A stretch of 64,000 nt of DNA from Rotaria macrura (lineage: Eukaryota > Rotifera > Eurotatoria > Philodinida > Philodinidae): assembly GCA_900239685.1 (NCBI GenBank), contig OENT01000108.1, forward strand, positions 147,618 to 211,617. Direction: 5' to 3'. The notes beneath the pieces were generated by a model. That model was not told where the DNA came from. It saw only the letters and a list, made by a program, of their open reading frames with translations, and did no database searches. A program made the translations under genes and the position numbers. Below are positions 27,280-39,041 of the stretch, in pieces. Within the stretch, counting starts at the first letter, position 1. Each line of letters begins with the position of its first letter.

Positions 27280-28430
27280 GAAATATCCAAGATGATTTCT
27301 ATCGCTAACTTTCTTTAGTGTCTTAGCCACTTCGAAACATTAGCTCATTGTTACTTCTCTTTGTTCTGTTATTCCGATACTTACTTGGACAAGAAGAATA
27401 GACCAGTCATATTTCTAAATCGCCTTATTCAACAAAACGAAAAAGATTCAAACAATCCCAAAGCGAATGCAATTTAATGTTTCCTTTGACATGTATATAT
27501 CGACTACGAATGTGTCATCGCCAGTGAACCACTCTGTTAATACGAATGTTTGAATGAAGTCTATAAGTAAAAGTTGAGTGAACGCAATACAATTGATTTA
27601 TAAATATATCAAAACGAGCTAAGTATATTCATGAACTTAGTATGAAGACATACTAGAATTGAAGTAGAAATTTCAATGAAAATTCACCATAACTTTGAAA
27701 TTATTCGATAAAATGATTGAATTGCTCATCTTAAAATATATCTTTGTTTAACATTTCAGTATTCTATCAAGTACTATTGAGATAATGCTGTCAAGATATT
27801 TCATTTAGGTAATAGACAGAACCTCTTAAAAAACATTTCTGATCATGTCACTAGTGGGTATAATTACTGATGTGATCGTATCTCAGTCATAATCTACTCG
27901 TTCTGAAAGTATCGATTGAACAGCTACATTGGAAGTGCCGCGTTCTTCTCTATCAATGACTCGTTTGTAAATATTCAAAGATCTTATCATATTTTGAGAG
28001 ATGTTCATTATGAAATTATATTTTAATATAGCAAGTCACTCAGTGATTCTGAAATATTACAACAATTAATTATCAGATGACAATCAGCTCGGTGTAAAAT
28101 TATTCGTATTCAGAAGCACCTGATTGACTTCGTCTTTCAAGACATAAATATGTGTAGAATCAGATACAAGTTTGTTGATGAAATATAGACGACGACAAGC
28201 TTCTTGTCCATATTAACGCCTGCATATGACAACAAAGATATATACTGCCGATCATCTTTCTGTCAGTTATTGTCACAAAGGTAATTATCTTTTATCAGTC
28301 AATTTTGAGGAAATATGTCGTTATGACTGATTCGGTTTATGTTTTTATAGACTTCATCATAAAATTTCTTATCGTTCTCATTTTTAAAATACTCAAAAAA
28401 CTAAGAATCAGTCGATGCAAGGAGCTGGCG
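27280..28430. other. Intergenic, no supported gene
   Basis: AT-rich spacer between the remnant and the convergent end of the 3CxxC gene. No ORF or repeat stands out. Confidence 0.5.
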
Positions 28431-29021
28431 CTAACGTTGTTGATGACGCCGACGTCGCCTTTTATTGCACTCTCTACATGTAAGTTTTCTACCAGCGATG
28501 CAGAGTCTATATTGGTGAGGCTTTCTCCTGCTGTATTCTTCATCGGATCCATCACTGTCGCCTGCAACCCGTATACCATAGAATACTTCCAGAACCCAAA
28601 CTATCATCCAGTCCAAAGTGTATTCAATTTGTTCATCATCGTATAAATGGGCTTGACACCGTTCCTCGCACATTAGACATTTTTGTTCTTCTATCACTAT
28701 CTGAATAATCCGTTTACTCCATTTAGCTCTCCAGACGACTGTTGTGACCAGTGAATCCCAAGTGTTTTCGCACTCAGAGCATATGAATCTTTTGTACAAG
28801 AATAAAAACATACTATTTTACGTGGTGTAAATGTGTACTTACTTGCCCTTAGCATTATGCGTTCGAAATGGCCATCCGTTACGTGCTTCTTGTTTCAAAG
28901 CGTTAAGGTGGGTATTCCGATTTTCTGGCATTTCCTGAATAGTCCAGCCGGGAAGATCATAAAATTGAAATACTTCATAGAATTTCGTCTGAATAGGTAT
29001 GAACCAGTTCGTCTGCGACAT
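28431..29021 (-). CDS. 3CxxC-type (RTP-like) zinc-finger protein
   Basis: Two exons: 28843-29021 and 28431-28812, separated by a 30-nt intron (28813-28842) with GTAAGT donor and TAG acceptor. Without splicing, the first frame stops at once (GGC AAG TAA), so the intron is required. The 186-residue product has an N-terminal segment rich in aromatic residues, then RFICSEC (Cys 71 and 74) ...NTWDS, CLMC (105, 108) and TCREC (172, 175). These three CxxC pairs around a W-rich core are the layout of the zf-3CxxC domain of receptor-transporting proteins, which help odorant receptors and other membrane proteins traffic and, in vertebrates, include interferon-induced members. The C-terminus is a short Arg-rich tail with no transmembrane segment, unlike typical RTPs. 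ATG at 29021 is the natural start. Domain call good, role uncertain. Confidence 0.78.
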
Positions 29022-31806
29022 TCTATTACTTGTCTTTTGTCGAAATTTTACGCGAAGATTTTATCTAGAGTCTACCCGCTAAAGTCACTTGAAAAAGCTA
29101 TGGTTATCTTTATCGACATATCAACATGTTGTGCACATGCAACTAATCAACAATAAAACGGAGGGCATGTATTGACAGTCCAACAAACCCTTATTAGACT
29201 TTCTTGCTTTTGTTCTTCATGCAAACTGTTCGTACGCATACAAATATCTGGTTACATAGTAGGAAGAGGCGTCTTGAAATTGAATTCAGTACTTTAAATT
29301 TATCCTTCTATATTTGTATACATTGAGAAATGCCTTGATGTTTGATTACTCTGTTTCCTAAACAAAACTTTGTTGACTAACGAGACATCTTTTTATGTGA
29401 TGCCGATACCAGATATGGTTTTGTCGTTCAAGCAACGACGGTGCAAACATGAATTTTCAGTTAAAAAAATATACACAGATTCATGAAAGAAATTACTATC
29501 GTATGAATATTGTACAACTAAAATTACAACACTCTGAACATTATATATCATCCTTATACATGATACATATTCGAAACATGATCGGTAAGTCGTATATACG
29601 ATTTGTCATAGATTGAAAGTTTGATAAAGTAGTTTTACAGATGGAAACGACAGCATACTGTGAATTCACTGACCAATATTTTCCGGCATCACAAATATTG
29701 AGTAATTCATGTGTATCCTACTTATGGTTGATGAGCTAATATAGATTATTACAGTATGAATCGAATAATCACAATGTAGTTCTCATGATTGACCTTAAGC
29801 ATTCAAAACTTAAAAATACAAATGCGTGCATAGAAATTCAGGAAACTAATTTAATAAAAAGGATCTGTGCAAATATGATATACGTAAACGATCAACTGTA
29901 ACAAAAACATATAGAAAAGAAATGGTAAATGCAGACAGAAAACATTTTGTTTGTCTATTTTCTATTATTCAACTGTAAGTATATTGAATACGAAGACTTG
30001 ACCTAACACTACTATGGAATCTGTTTCGAGTAAATCTGTCTAAGTGATTTCTCAAACATTATAATACTCTATTCTAAATATATTCACATGTTAACTTACT
30101 TGCGTGAACACTCACGCTCTGCTAATAAATAGAATTAAGAAACAACGGGATACCTTGATAAATCAATATGATGATTTTATGCTCTTTTTTAAAGTTTAAT
30201 TTGAAGAAGCATATTGTAGTTGTAAAGGTTGATGGCATGATTCTTCTACAAACTGAAGCCCATGTCTACAGAAAATCAAAATATAATTGTCAGCAATCTA
30301 AACAGAATATTAAGTCATTCTCATTTCAATAGTAATCAAATAGCTCTTCAACCTGATCTAACGTTCGTTCATACTATGAAAGAAAGTAGCAAATTGTTAG
30401 CGCTAACAATAAAGATATTAAAAATTACCTCACTAAACGTTTCGTATTTCTGCGTAGCCGATGAGTAAATGAAATGTCGAGAAAACAAGACCAGTTTTTG
30501 AAAGTAGTTTTACGAAACAAATTATCGGAACTCAATCGACTGCAAAGGAAAACGAGCTTTTTTTTATTGATTTTATCTATTATTCCAGTTGAATTTTATT
30601 TGATTTTGTGACACTTGATTTTCATGATAATTTGATTTTTCATTAATTCAAAAAGAATTCGTCTTTTGGACGCTAGTCAATGATAACATTGTGTCAAAGC
30701 GAAACAAACGAACTATGAACATCATACAGTATTTGCCTTGCGTTTTTCCTTCTTTTCTTCATATGATGTGTCTATTTATGTTTTACTGGAGTTAAGCTTT
30801 CCGAAGCAATTTTTCTCTTGAATCACTTTTCTGATTCTATCGATATTCTTCGAATAAAAATTTGACGTTGATTTTATCCCTTCTGTTAGTTTCTGAGAAG
30901 TTCTCTTTTCACATTATTTTGAAGCAGACAGTAACAAGTGCATTCGGAACGATGTCGTGTGTATTAGAAGTACTATCACAACAGTTTCATCCAAAGAAGT
31001 TATAGCTGTACTTGTTAGCTTAGCATTACACACTTGATGGATCACACGTGTGCTGTTTGGCACTAGAGAGAACTATTGTATTCTACGATTGCAATTCATG
31101 AAACGTGCCTGATTTCTCTCAGTCAACTTCCTTTCCTTAAAATGACTTCAGGGAGTCCCATGCATGACTATCACAAATAAATGTTCGGTGGGAATTCCAG
31201 CGTTCATGTATATTCTTGTTGATGTCTTGCAAAACGTCAAAAAATATTTCATTGACCCGAATATCAATAATTTATACCGGTAGCTGACATTCTAAACTAA
31301 CTTTTCCAAGGTAATCATATCGACGGAAAGTATAATTTACTTGCTAACATAGAAATATCAATGTGTCCCTTTTAGATTTCATCCAGATAAACAATGAAAA
31401 CTAGTAGGAAAAAACATGAGGATATATCGCTCGAAGTACGATAACATTAGTCGATAACGTTTTGGATAGTTGATATTTGTTTTTTTAGTAGGATCGACAA
31501 TGCAACTCGTGGTCAGCAATTCTAAAATTTTGTATTAAGAAACGAAAAATAATTGTAGCTTGGGATTTTCGTACCACTTGTTGTGTTTAAACCTAGTACA
31601 AAAAGTGAAATGACAGTATAGGTGAAAACGAAAACGAAGAATATGCTAGAATAAAATAGAGAACTACTTATATACTCTAAGAACAACAGGTGATAGGAAA
31701 AAAACAAAGAAAAAGTAATGAAGCGCATTAAACAACAACAACAACAGTCAATCAATTCATTTCAGTTCAATTATACAGTTCTCGCTTATTTTCATTGATC
31801 ATACCA
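29022..31806. other. Intergenic, no supported gene
   Basis: AT-rich. ORFs at 30262-30468 (+) and 31522-31755 (-) show low-complexity or random-like composition and no splice context. A short AAC microsatellite lies at about 31732-31746. Nothing else recognised. Confidence 0.5.
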
Positions 31807-34436
31807 TCAGGCAAGTTCGCCAATAGGTACACTATTCATCCAGAGTTTGTGCAAAAACAAATAAAGACTATCTGTAACAGCGACTTTGTACGGTGTTGGA
31901 TTGAGATTTCGTCGATGATCCTTACGCAATATGTGGATTTGTTCCTGAGCATAAGCACGAACTTCTTTCCATGCCGGTAGTGTCTGTTGAATTTGACCAT
32001 TCGCCCAATATAATTTATACATGGATTTGACAGATGTTGGAGTAACATAAGCACGTTTGGTTTCGAAAAATGGATGTCGACACAGTACTCGGGCACCGGC
32101 TACTGGTTCTGTTTCATTGTTTCTAGTCAACAAGTCACACAAAGCTTCACCATTATTATCGTAAAGTCGATAGAGATTTTTTCGACCAGGTATTGTCACT
32201 TTCTCAATATCTTGACTCACTTTGATGCGTGGTACTCCATTCAACTAAATTGAAAATCATATATAATTATGTAGTACATCGTGCTTATGACTTTGTTTTA
32301 TTTTCTCGGGTTGTCCATGTAACGCGCTACTTCGGTGGTAAAGTTTTTGAAAAATGTTTTTTTCGATTTCTATGAAGAATATTTTTGAAAACGGTTTGAT
32401 TATCATACTATTCAATACAGCGTTTAATTCTCTACAAAATAACGTATTTATTTTTAATTTTCACTACCGAAGACAAATTTTTAATTGTTGTAGAGTTTTC
32501 AACATCCCATAATATTAACGAGCTTCCGCTTTGCCGTAGTTACTTGTTGTTTTAAGCAGAGATTAAATCTAGAGAAAATACCGATTGCTGTAAAAAAATT
32601 AATTAGATCTGAGCATGTTAAGTGACCCGACATTGATCGAGAAAAAAGTGTCACAGCGTTACATGTTCTTTTTTTTTATATGAATAACGAGCACTAGGGG
32701 AAAACCTTTTTCACCATTGAAATGTTCGTTTCATGCTCTAAAAATTTTGTTACAGCCAAACTTTAATTAGAGACCGTTGTTCGCAGGGAATTAAAAGATG
32801 AGTCAGAGAGATGTAAAATCAGGGTCCTTGTATTTCACGGTATTACGCAACTATAAACCATTTCTGTACACTATAGAGTTCAACCAAAAACATAAAATGT
32901 ATAGTATTGATAGGATTCGTCGAGCTGTGTCGAATGGCTTTTGAATGAGCTTTTTAGCTATCATCGTTGTCAAGATGTTTCAGAAAAAGATTGCTCAAAT
33001 GCCACAGCGTTACACTTGAATAAGCGCGTTCAATTTAGAAAAAAAATCTTACCTCAACTAATTTATAGACACAGCCAAGTGCCGGTTGTTTCTGGCATGT
33101 CACTAGATGTGTTCCAATACCGAATATATCAACTGCATGTCCTTGCTTTTCCAATGAATGTAATGTATCTTCATTGATATCATTGCTTGCCACAATAGTA
33201 AAATGCTCGACATACGGTAAACTGAATTTTCGAGCGACTTGAATAAAATTTTCTCGTACTTCTAACGATAGATATGCCAAATCCCCGGAATCCAACCGGA
33301 GGCCAATAGCTTGATAATTGCATTCGTGTAATGCGAGAGCTACAGCTAGAAAATTCGGAACACCAGACTTGAGAACATCGTATGTATCGACCAACGCCAA
33401 GAAACCCGACGGAAACGAAATAGCATAAGCAATAAATGCAGCCAATTCACCTTTACTAGTTTGGTCAGGAAATATTTTTAGTATTGAAGCAAGTTCATCG
33501 AGATATTTCAAGCACAACTGAACGAATGGTCGCGATTCTCCAGTGACTCTATCGCATAAATCACGAATTTTCAATTCATCAACATTTTGATAAGAACTAA
33601 CAAAAGCATGTGCATGTGTTCCTAATGTTCGAAAAAAGCTACGCATTGCAAGAAGAATCATTTTTCAAAAAGTAAAGTATGCATACCTCGAATAGGAATT
33701 CCAAAGAGTTTACCAGCAAGCACATTCGATGTGCCATCGAAGCCGCCTAGATAACAATATTTTGAGGCGCTTAAACCTCCATCTGGACCTTGTGCACGTC
33801 GAAGACCGAATTCGTGAAATTGTTTAGCAGGATTTGCTGCTGCACGAAATCGTGTGGCATTCGTTGATACTAGACTGGCATAGTTGATTAGCGTCAGAAG
33901 AGTTGTTTCGAGCAGCTGTGCTTTTAGAAGAGGCCCTTCGATGCGAAGTAATGGTATACGAGGAAAAACTATGGAACCTGAATATTCAATTCAAAAATAA
34001 AAATAAAGTGCAGAAGAAAACGTATGAAAACATGGTTCTACCTTCAGGTACTGCATAAATTTTAATGTCGTTCATGTCAAGTGTCGAAAGAAAATCATAA
34101 AATTCATTTTCAATCGATTCAGACAACGCTCCACGAAGATAATCGATTTCAGCTGTTTGAAATTTGTAATCTTTTACAAATTTAAGGCAATCTTCAAGGC
34201 CAGCAAACATTGTGTATTCACCACCAAATGCTGAAAAACAAAAAATGCATTCGAGAAATAATTTCGTTTTTCATAAAGAAAATGAAAATAATGAACTTAC
34301 GATTCTTTCGAAAAAAGAGATCGAATGTAGAGTCTTCTTGATGTTTACCACTTTTCCAATATGCGTAAGCCATCGAAATTTGATAGAGATCAGTAAGTAA
34401 TGGTGAAATAGCGTTCGGTGGTTGTGTCATCGCCAT
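31807..34436 (-). CDS. NAPRT: Nicotinate phosphoribosyltransferase
   Basis: Rate-limiting enzyme of the Preiss-Handler route to NAD: converts nicotinate and PRPP to nicotinate mononucleotide in the cytosol. Five exons on the minus strand: 34301-34436, 34042-34230, 33687-33977, 33053-33621 and 31807-32244, all GT-AG and in phase, giving 540 residues (human enzyme 538). Recognisable blocks in order: [15 protein letters not shown] near the N-terminus, [29 protein letters not shown]-like ([14 protein letters not shown]) active-site segment, [69 protein letters not shown], and the C-terminal [15 protein letters not shown]. Fourth-exon acceptor was set at 33621 because it restores the conserved RGT-HAHAF junction. 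Introns are 63-70 nt except the last (808 nt). No frameshift or missing motif seen; gene appears functional. Confidence 0.97.
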
Positions 34437-36670
34437 TCGTCTTCAACTTTTCAATGTACTTGGATGACCACTTTATTTAATTGAGAAAAATCACACTCGA
34501 AAATGATACTAAACAGTGATGTCTATTATCTGAAAAAAATGGAAAAACTCAAAAGATACGATAGTGATAATTGTTCAGTGTTTTATCATCATAATAGTGC
34601 ACTTCTCTTCTCGTTCATTTGTTCACAATACTATTCATCTCTTTTCTTTGTGACTTATTCAAAATGAAACTAATCAAAAGAAAATTCGCAAAGAATCGAA
34701 CACGTTAGTTTTTTTTTCTTTCCGTTATTTTATCTATACAGAAGGAAAATAGTAGGATTTACTAAATCAGTGAGAATAAAACTGATTTATCAATTATTGA
34801 TGTGAAGATAAAAGTTTCTTCATTAAAATAGCTTTTAAGTTTTCATGGTTCTTTGTTTTTTGGGTATTTCTAATTGATACAATATTCTCAAGAAACTGAT
34901 TTACATATATTGATTACGGTATATCTCGAGATAATCGCCTGCTGCTGCTTAATAAGATATGCATCATCGAAGATAAATTGTCCCACTGATTTTTCATTAA
35001 AAGTAGATCTTTCTTTATACTTCAAAAAATCCTTAAAAGATTTTGGTTCATAGCTAATCAATCAAGAGTTGTGGTCGATTCACTGTAAACTCAAACTATC
35101 ATATTGCTATCTGAAACTGTGTTCATTAATAATTCCAATAATATTAGAATATTTTGAGTTATCGAACTTTGTAAAACTAGCCGTTGAATTGTCATAAAAT
35201 TTGAATTTTCATGAATTCTCAAAACTTCAAAAAGAGAACGTTTGTCTTGGTTGGAATTTTCGGTGAACACTAACAAAATAGATCAGCAATTCATTGATTC
35301 CATCGTAATTCGTATCTGATAGACCACGAGTATGAGATCCTATAAGAATTTCTTTAGTCTCTCACTGAAATCTACGCCTACGAAAAATATTAAAATCAAA
35401 CGTTAAGGAACAGTCGGAGAAGTTTCCTTGTTAGTGTGGGCAATCGTCATCGCAAATCGATCATTAGACTTACTGTTATACGAAATGAATTAACATTGCT
35501 ACGATTGAATCTTGCTTCTTGATAATCTGATTCAAAATCTATCAGAGAGTAATCGTTTACATTCAATTGTTTATCTACTTGCGCATACTTTTTGAAATAT
35601 TCTACGTAGTTTTTATCTTGTTAGGTTGCATTCATAACTATTTATGATTTTAGACATATAACATGCTATCGGAATCTATTTCGATATAATTATTGGCAGC
35701 AAGTTCTTTTTTGACATTGAAGAAACATCAGGAAAGTATTCCTCCGAGATATAACGACGATCTTATCCCCAACGAACGATAACCGAAAGAAAAACAAGGT
35801 ATCACATTTCCTAGGTTTATTTTAATAGTTGTACAATTTTCTCTCTTAGCGAGTATTGAGGGAACGTCATATCGGCAATTAAGATAGCTAATAGATTTTT
35901 CATTGGACAAAAAATTTCAAAACGATTGTCATTCATTAATCCATCAAGTACGAGTAAGAAGACGATTCAGTAAACTTTTCGCTGATAGAATGAAAAACTA
36001 CGAAAAAACTATAAGAATCTATGATCCTATCTACTGCATGGCATGTTATTCTGTTCTCTACATTTTTGCTTATTAAATTATAGATACATTATTTTGTTCA
36101 ACGATAAAAATCGATCGCATAAGTTGATTATTTTTATCGATTGTAATCAGTTAATAGTGCTTCTATCCTTATCAATCTTCCTCTTCATTATAATTACCGC
36201 AAGCTTACTTCTTCGTGTGAAAGGAAAACAACTGATGTTGTTTTTGGGCCATCTAAAAAATATTTCATTAGATGATTACTGATTTCGATAACATAGAAGT
36301 GCTCATCAAAATTGAGCAAATGGTTACTCACTATGCTCCAGCTTATAAGTTAATTCTTGTCTAGGATTTTCCATCACAATGACGAACTACAGATTCTTAT
36401 CTTGACAACAAATCATCACGCATACAACACGTTTCATGTGTTATTTTTCTTTCAGTTATTTACACTGTTAACGATGGCAATGTATATTGTTGTTTTGTAT
36501 CAGCCATGAAATCTGGCAAATATCTTTTTTACTCATGGATTCTTCAAATCATACGTGTGATAAAGGGAATTAAAATGTTTCCATCGATTATTGCATCACA
36601 ATTAATCCATTGGTATAATTTATAGGCTACCATTAATCTTCGTCGATAATCAACGACTCAATCTTCATTA
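34437..36670. other. Intergenic, upstream of NAPRT; no supported gene
   Basis: Should include the NAPRT promoter just above 34436. ORFs at 35091-35276 (-), 35728-35910 (-) and 36043-36282 (+, hydrophobic) have no recognisable family or splice chain. Confidence 0.45.
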
Positions 36671-37130
36671 TCATAATGAGCACGTAGCTAGGCAAATTGA
36701 TTTGCAGTGAAATGTATCATTGATTGAGCATCGCAACATGTGATATTGATCGAAAATCGAGACGAAATAGAAACAAACTAAAACGAGAGAGAATAAAAGA
36801 AAAATGTTGAGTTTCTTACTTCTATGTGAAAGTGATTCTCGAGAATTAAATTCTATTTCATTAACAGACGACGAAACTAATGGAAAATTCTCACGTAAAA
36901 ATAGTCTCAAACTATTTTTTTTCATACTAAGCGATACGTTTAGTCGAGATAATATATGACGAGGCTTCTCGTAAATCAACTTCTTCAATAATGTCGCTAC
37001 AATCGATAGTTAATTATAGGTTTGAGTCTAAGATTGAAGCTAAGAGCAATCGAATATACATTACCCTCCGAGATTCAATACTTGATCGAACGAAAGATAT
37101 TCTCGAGTTTTATTTCCATTACAGCTCGTT
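36671..37130 (-). CDS. Unidentified multi-exon gene fragment
   Basis: Exon-like blocks on the minus strand. Near 37060-37115 the frame reads NGNKTREYLSFDQVLNLGG; then a donor (GTAATG) and an acceptor at about 37004 continue in phase with DIIEEVDLREASSYIISTK. A further intron of about 61 nt would lead to SSSVNEIEFNSRESLSHR, and a 45-nt intron (GTAAG...TTTTAG) to a last exon containing FYFVSIFDQYHMLRCSIND and ending CLATCSL, stop at 36671-36673. Alternative reading through the region gives a single 105-codon ORF, because the 45-nt intron is a multiple of three. No family recognised. The upstream part is missing. Treat as a tentative gene. Confidence 0.35.
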
Positions 37131-38155
37131 GATGTAAGAAGCAGAAAAAAAGAATATGCTGACAATGATCATCTCTTACTTTTTCGTTTTTCATGGTACG
37201 ACATTTGCGAAATTATTTTAGCTCTATGCCCTATGTCAAAGTATATGTTTTCTATCGCACAAAAATATTTCACATACTGATTATTTCTTTCTTAATCAGA
37301 TCTATACGCATTCTTAATACTATCTTGTTGGATAATGTTGTTCAACTGTGAAATAATTCAATTTTAAAAACAGCGTAGAACTAGTAAAATAATTTTATAG
37401 ATATCATGAATCACAATTGTTCTAAGTAACAATAGTGAAATCTTCTTCATCATATTAATGTAATAATCTCGACTATTCTTCATTTCATGATACGGTCATG
37501 TATTTATAATCATTCACACAAAAAGAAAGTCGATTAATTGGTTTTTTGTATGTATGCGATGACAAAAACTATTCATTGCCATCAATTCCTAAAGGAAAAA
37601 AAATACATAAAACAAATTGTAGATTTCAATCATCATATACTACATTCTCATATTTGTTTCAAACTAAAACAGAGATATCGTTTCTCATACTATCTTAGTG
37701 TTCTTCGGTTGGATATTAAATGAAGTATATCATTCGTTCAATTTCATTCTTTCGCATGAGAAATGTATACTTAAACTAGGACGTCATAACTATGTAGCGA
37801 CACATGTGAGAACGAACATCACAATAGAAAAGAAACCCAGCGTTCTTTAAGCTGTAAATAACATTATTCATTGCACATATCAATCGATGGAATCTTAAAA
37901 TGACTGTCACTGCTATATGCGTAAGTCATAATTGACTACTATTCTACTAATTGTTGTGTTATGATTAACATTCTTTAATCGATTCAGTCGACTGCGATTG
38001 ACATTGAAGGATTCCTTTGTTTTATTAAAATACCATCTTTTTTATATTTGCTAAATGGAAGCCAAAATGTTTAAATAGTAACCATGTGGCGCAATTATTT
38101 GACTATGGTCTTAGGCATGCTTGTTTATTTTATCATGTCAGGATAAATGATTTTT
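37131..38155. other. Intergenic, no supported gene
   Basis: AT-rich. The only ORF over 60 codons (37538-37723 +) looks random. Nothing else seen. Confidence 0.45.
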
Positions 38156-39041
38156 CTAGGCTGGTACGTTTTCATAGTGGGAGAAGTCAACGAGTACATC
38201 ATCTAAACCAAGTGAATCATTAAATAAAAAATTGTCACCAATCATTACCTACACAAGTATACATGTGCGTGCCCATATTGGTGATTATAAATAGACATGC
38301 ATATCCTATCATAACTTAGAAAATCTGTCAAAGAAAATTAAGTATGATTCACTGGTAAAAATCTAAGCGAGGCAGTAGTTTCTTGATAGTCGATACGTAC
38401 AATGACCCATCTTATTTTCTATATTCATCTAGCTTATTTTAACAATATAAATTCTTCTTCATTTGGGGATCTAACTCACAATATACTGGCACATTGATGT
38501 TTATCTCAATCATCTAATCAAACAAAAGTCTTTTTCACCTATTTCAAATACATACATGTACAAAACGTTCATATGATGATAAGAACAATATGTGGCCATT
38601 AATCTTTTTCAATACTTCCCATGTATGTGTTCGTGCTGTTCTCCAAACGAGAGTAAGACCATCGATGATGTCGAAATGATTCAAATAACATACACGCTTC
38701 TTTTAACGAGGAGATGACGGAAAAACTATTTCTAAATTCTTTTTCCGCTTCTAACAATTACCGATATGACGCAATAGGCAAAGTACATGTATTCCTGAGA
38801 AGTAAAATTTGTCTTCAATTTTGATTCACATTTTAGTCATTACGTTGACAAATCATAAATTCATACATGAAGAACATTTAAAAATCAAAAATAGAAATAT
38901 CAGGTTACGTTTGTTTAAATTCTTGTGTGATGATTAATAAGAAATAAATCAACGTCTGCATTGATTTTCAAAGAATGTAACATTCATATGTTACACTCGT
39001 CTTCTCAGAACTATTGTGACTTTCATCGATCATTTGTGTAT
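38156..39041 (-). CDS. Unidentified multi-exon gene, 3' part (5' end unresolved)
   Basis: Four minus-strand blocks with matching phase: 38995-39041, 38762-38794 (33-nt microexon), 38556-38699 and 38156-38248. Translation of the last three runs EYMYFAYCVIS, then KRVCYLNHFDIIDGLTLVWR, TARTHTWEVLKKINGHI, and after a 307-nt intron VMIGDNFLFNDSLGLDD and an acidic end, stop TAG at 38156-38158. All three junctions are phase 0. Composition (Trp, Gly, His, Asp) is clearly unlike the surrounding non-coding DNA. Further exon-like pieces upstream (about 39130-39200, PDNFVPKTFAKASFLID; and about 39280-39385) may belong to it but could not be joined in phase. I do not recognise the family. Confidence 0.5.

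Noticed and set aside
31522-31755. Minus-strand ORF with Cys-rich and Phe-rich peptide
   Set aside because: Arises from AAC microsatellite and AT-rich low-complexity DNA.
32941-33177. Plus-strand ORF across NAPRT exon 4 and its intron
   Set aside because: Antisense to conserved NAPRT coding sequence and runs into its intron.
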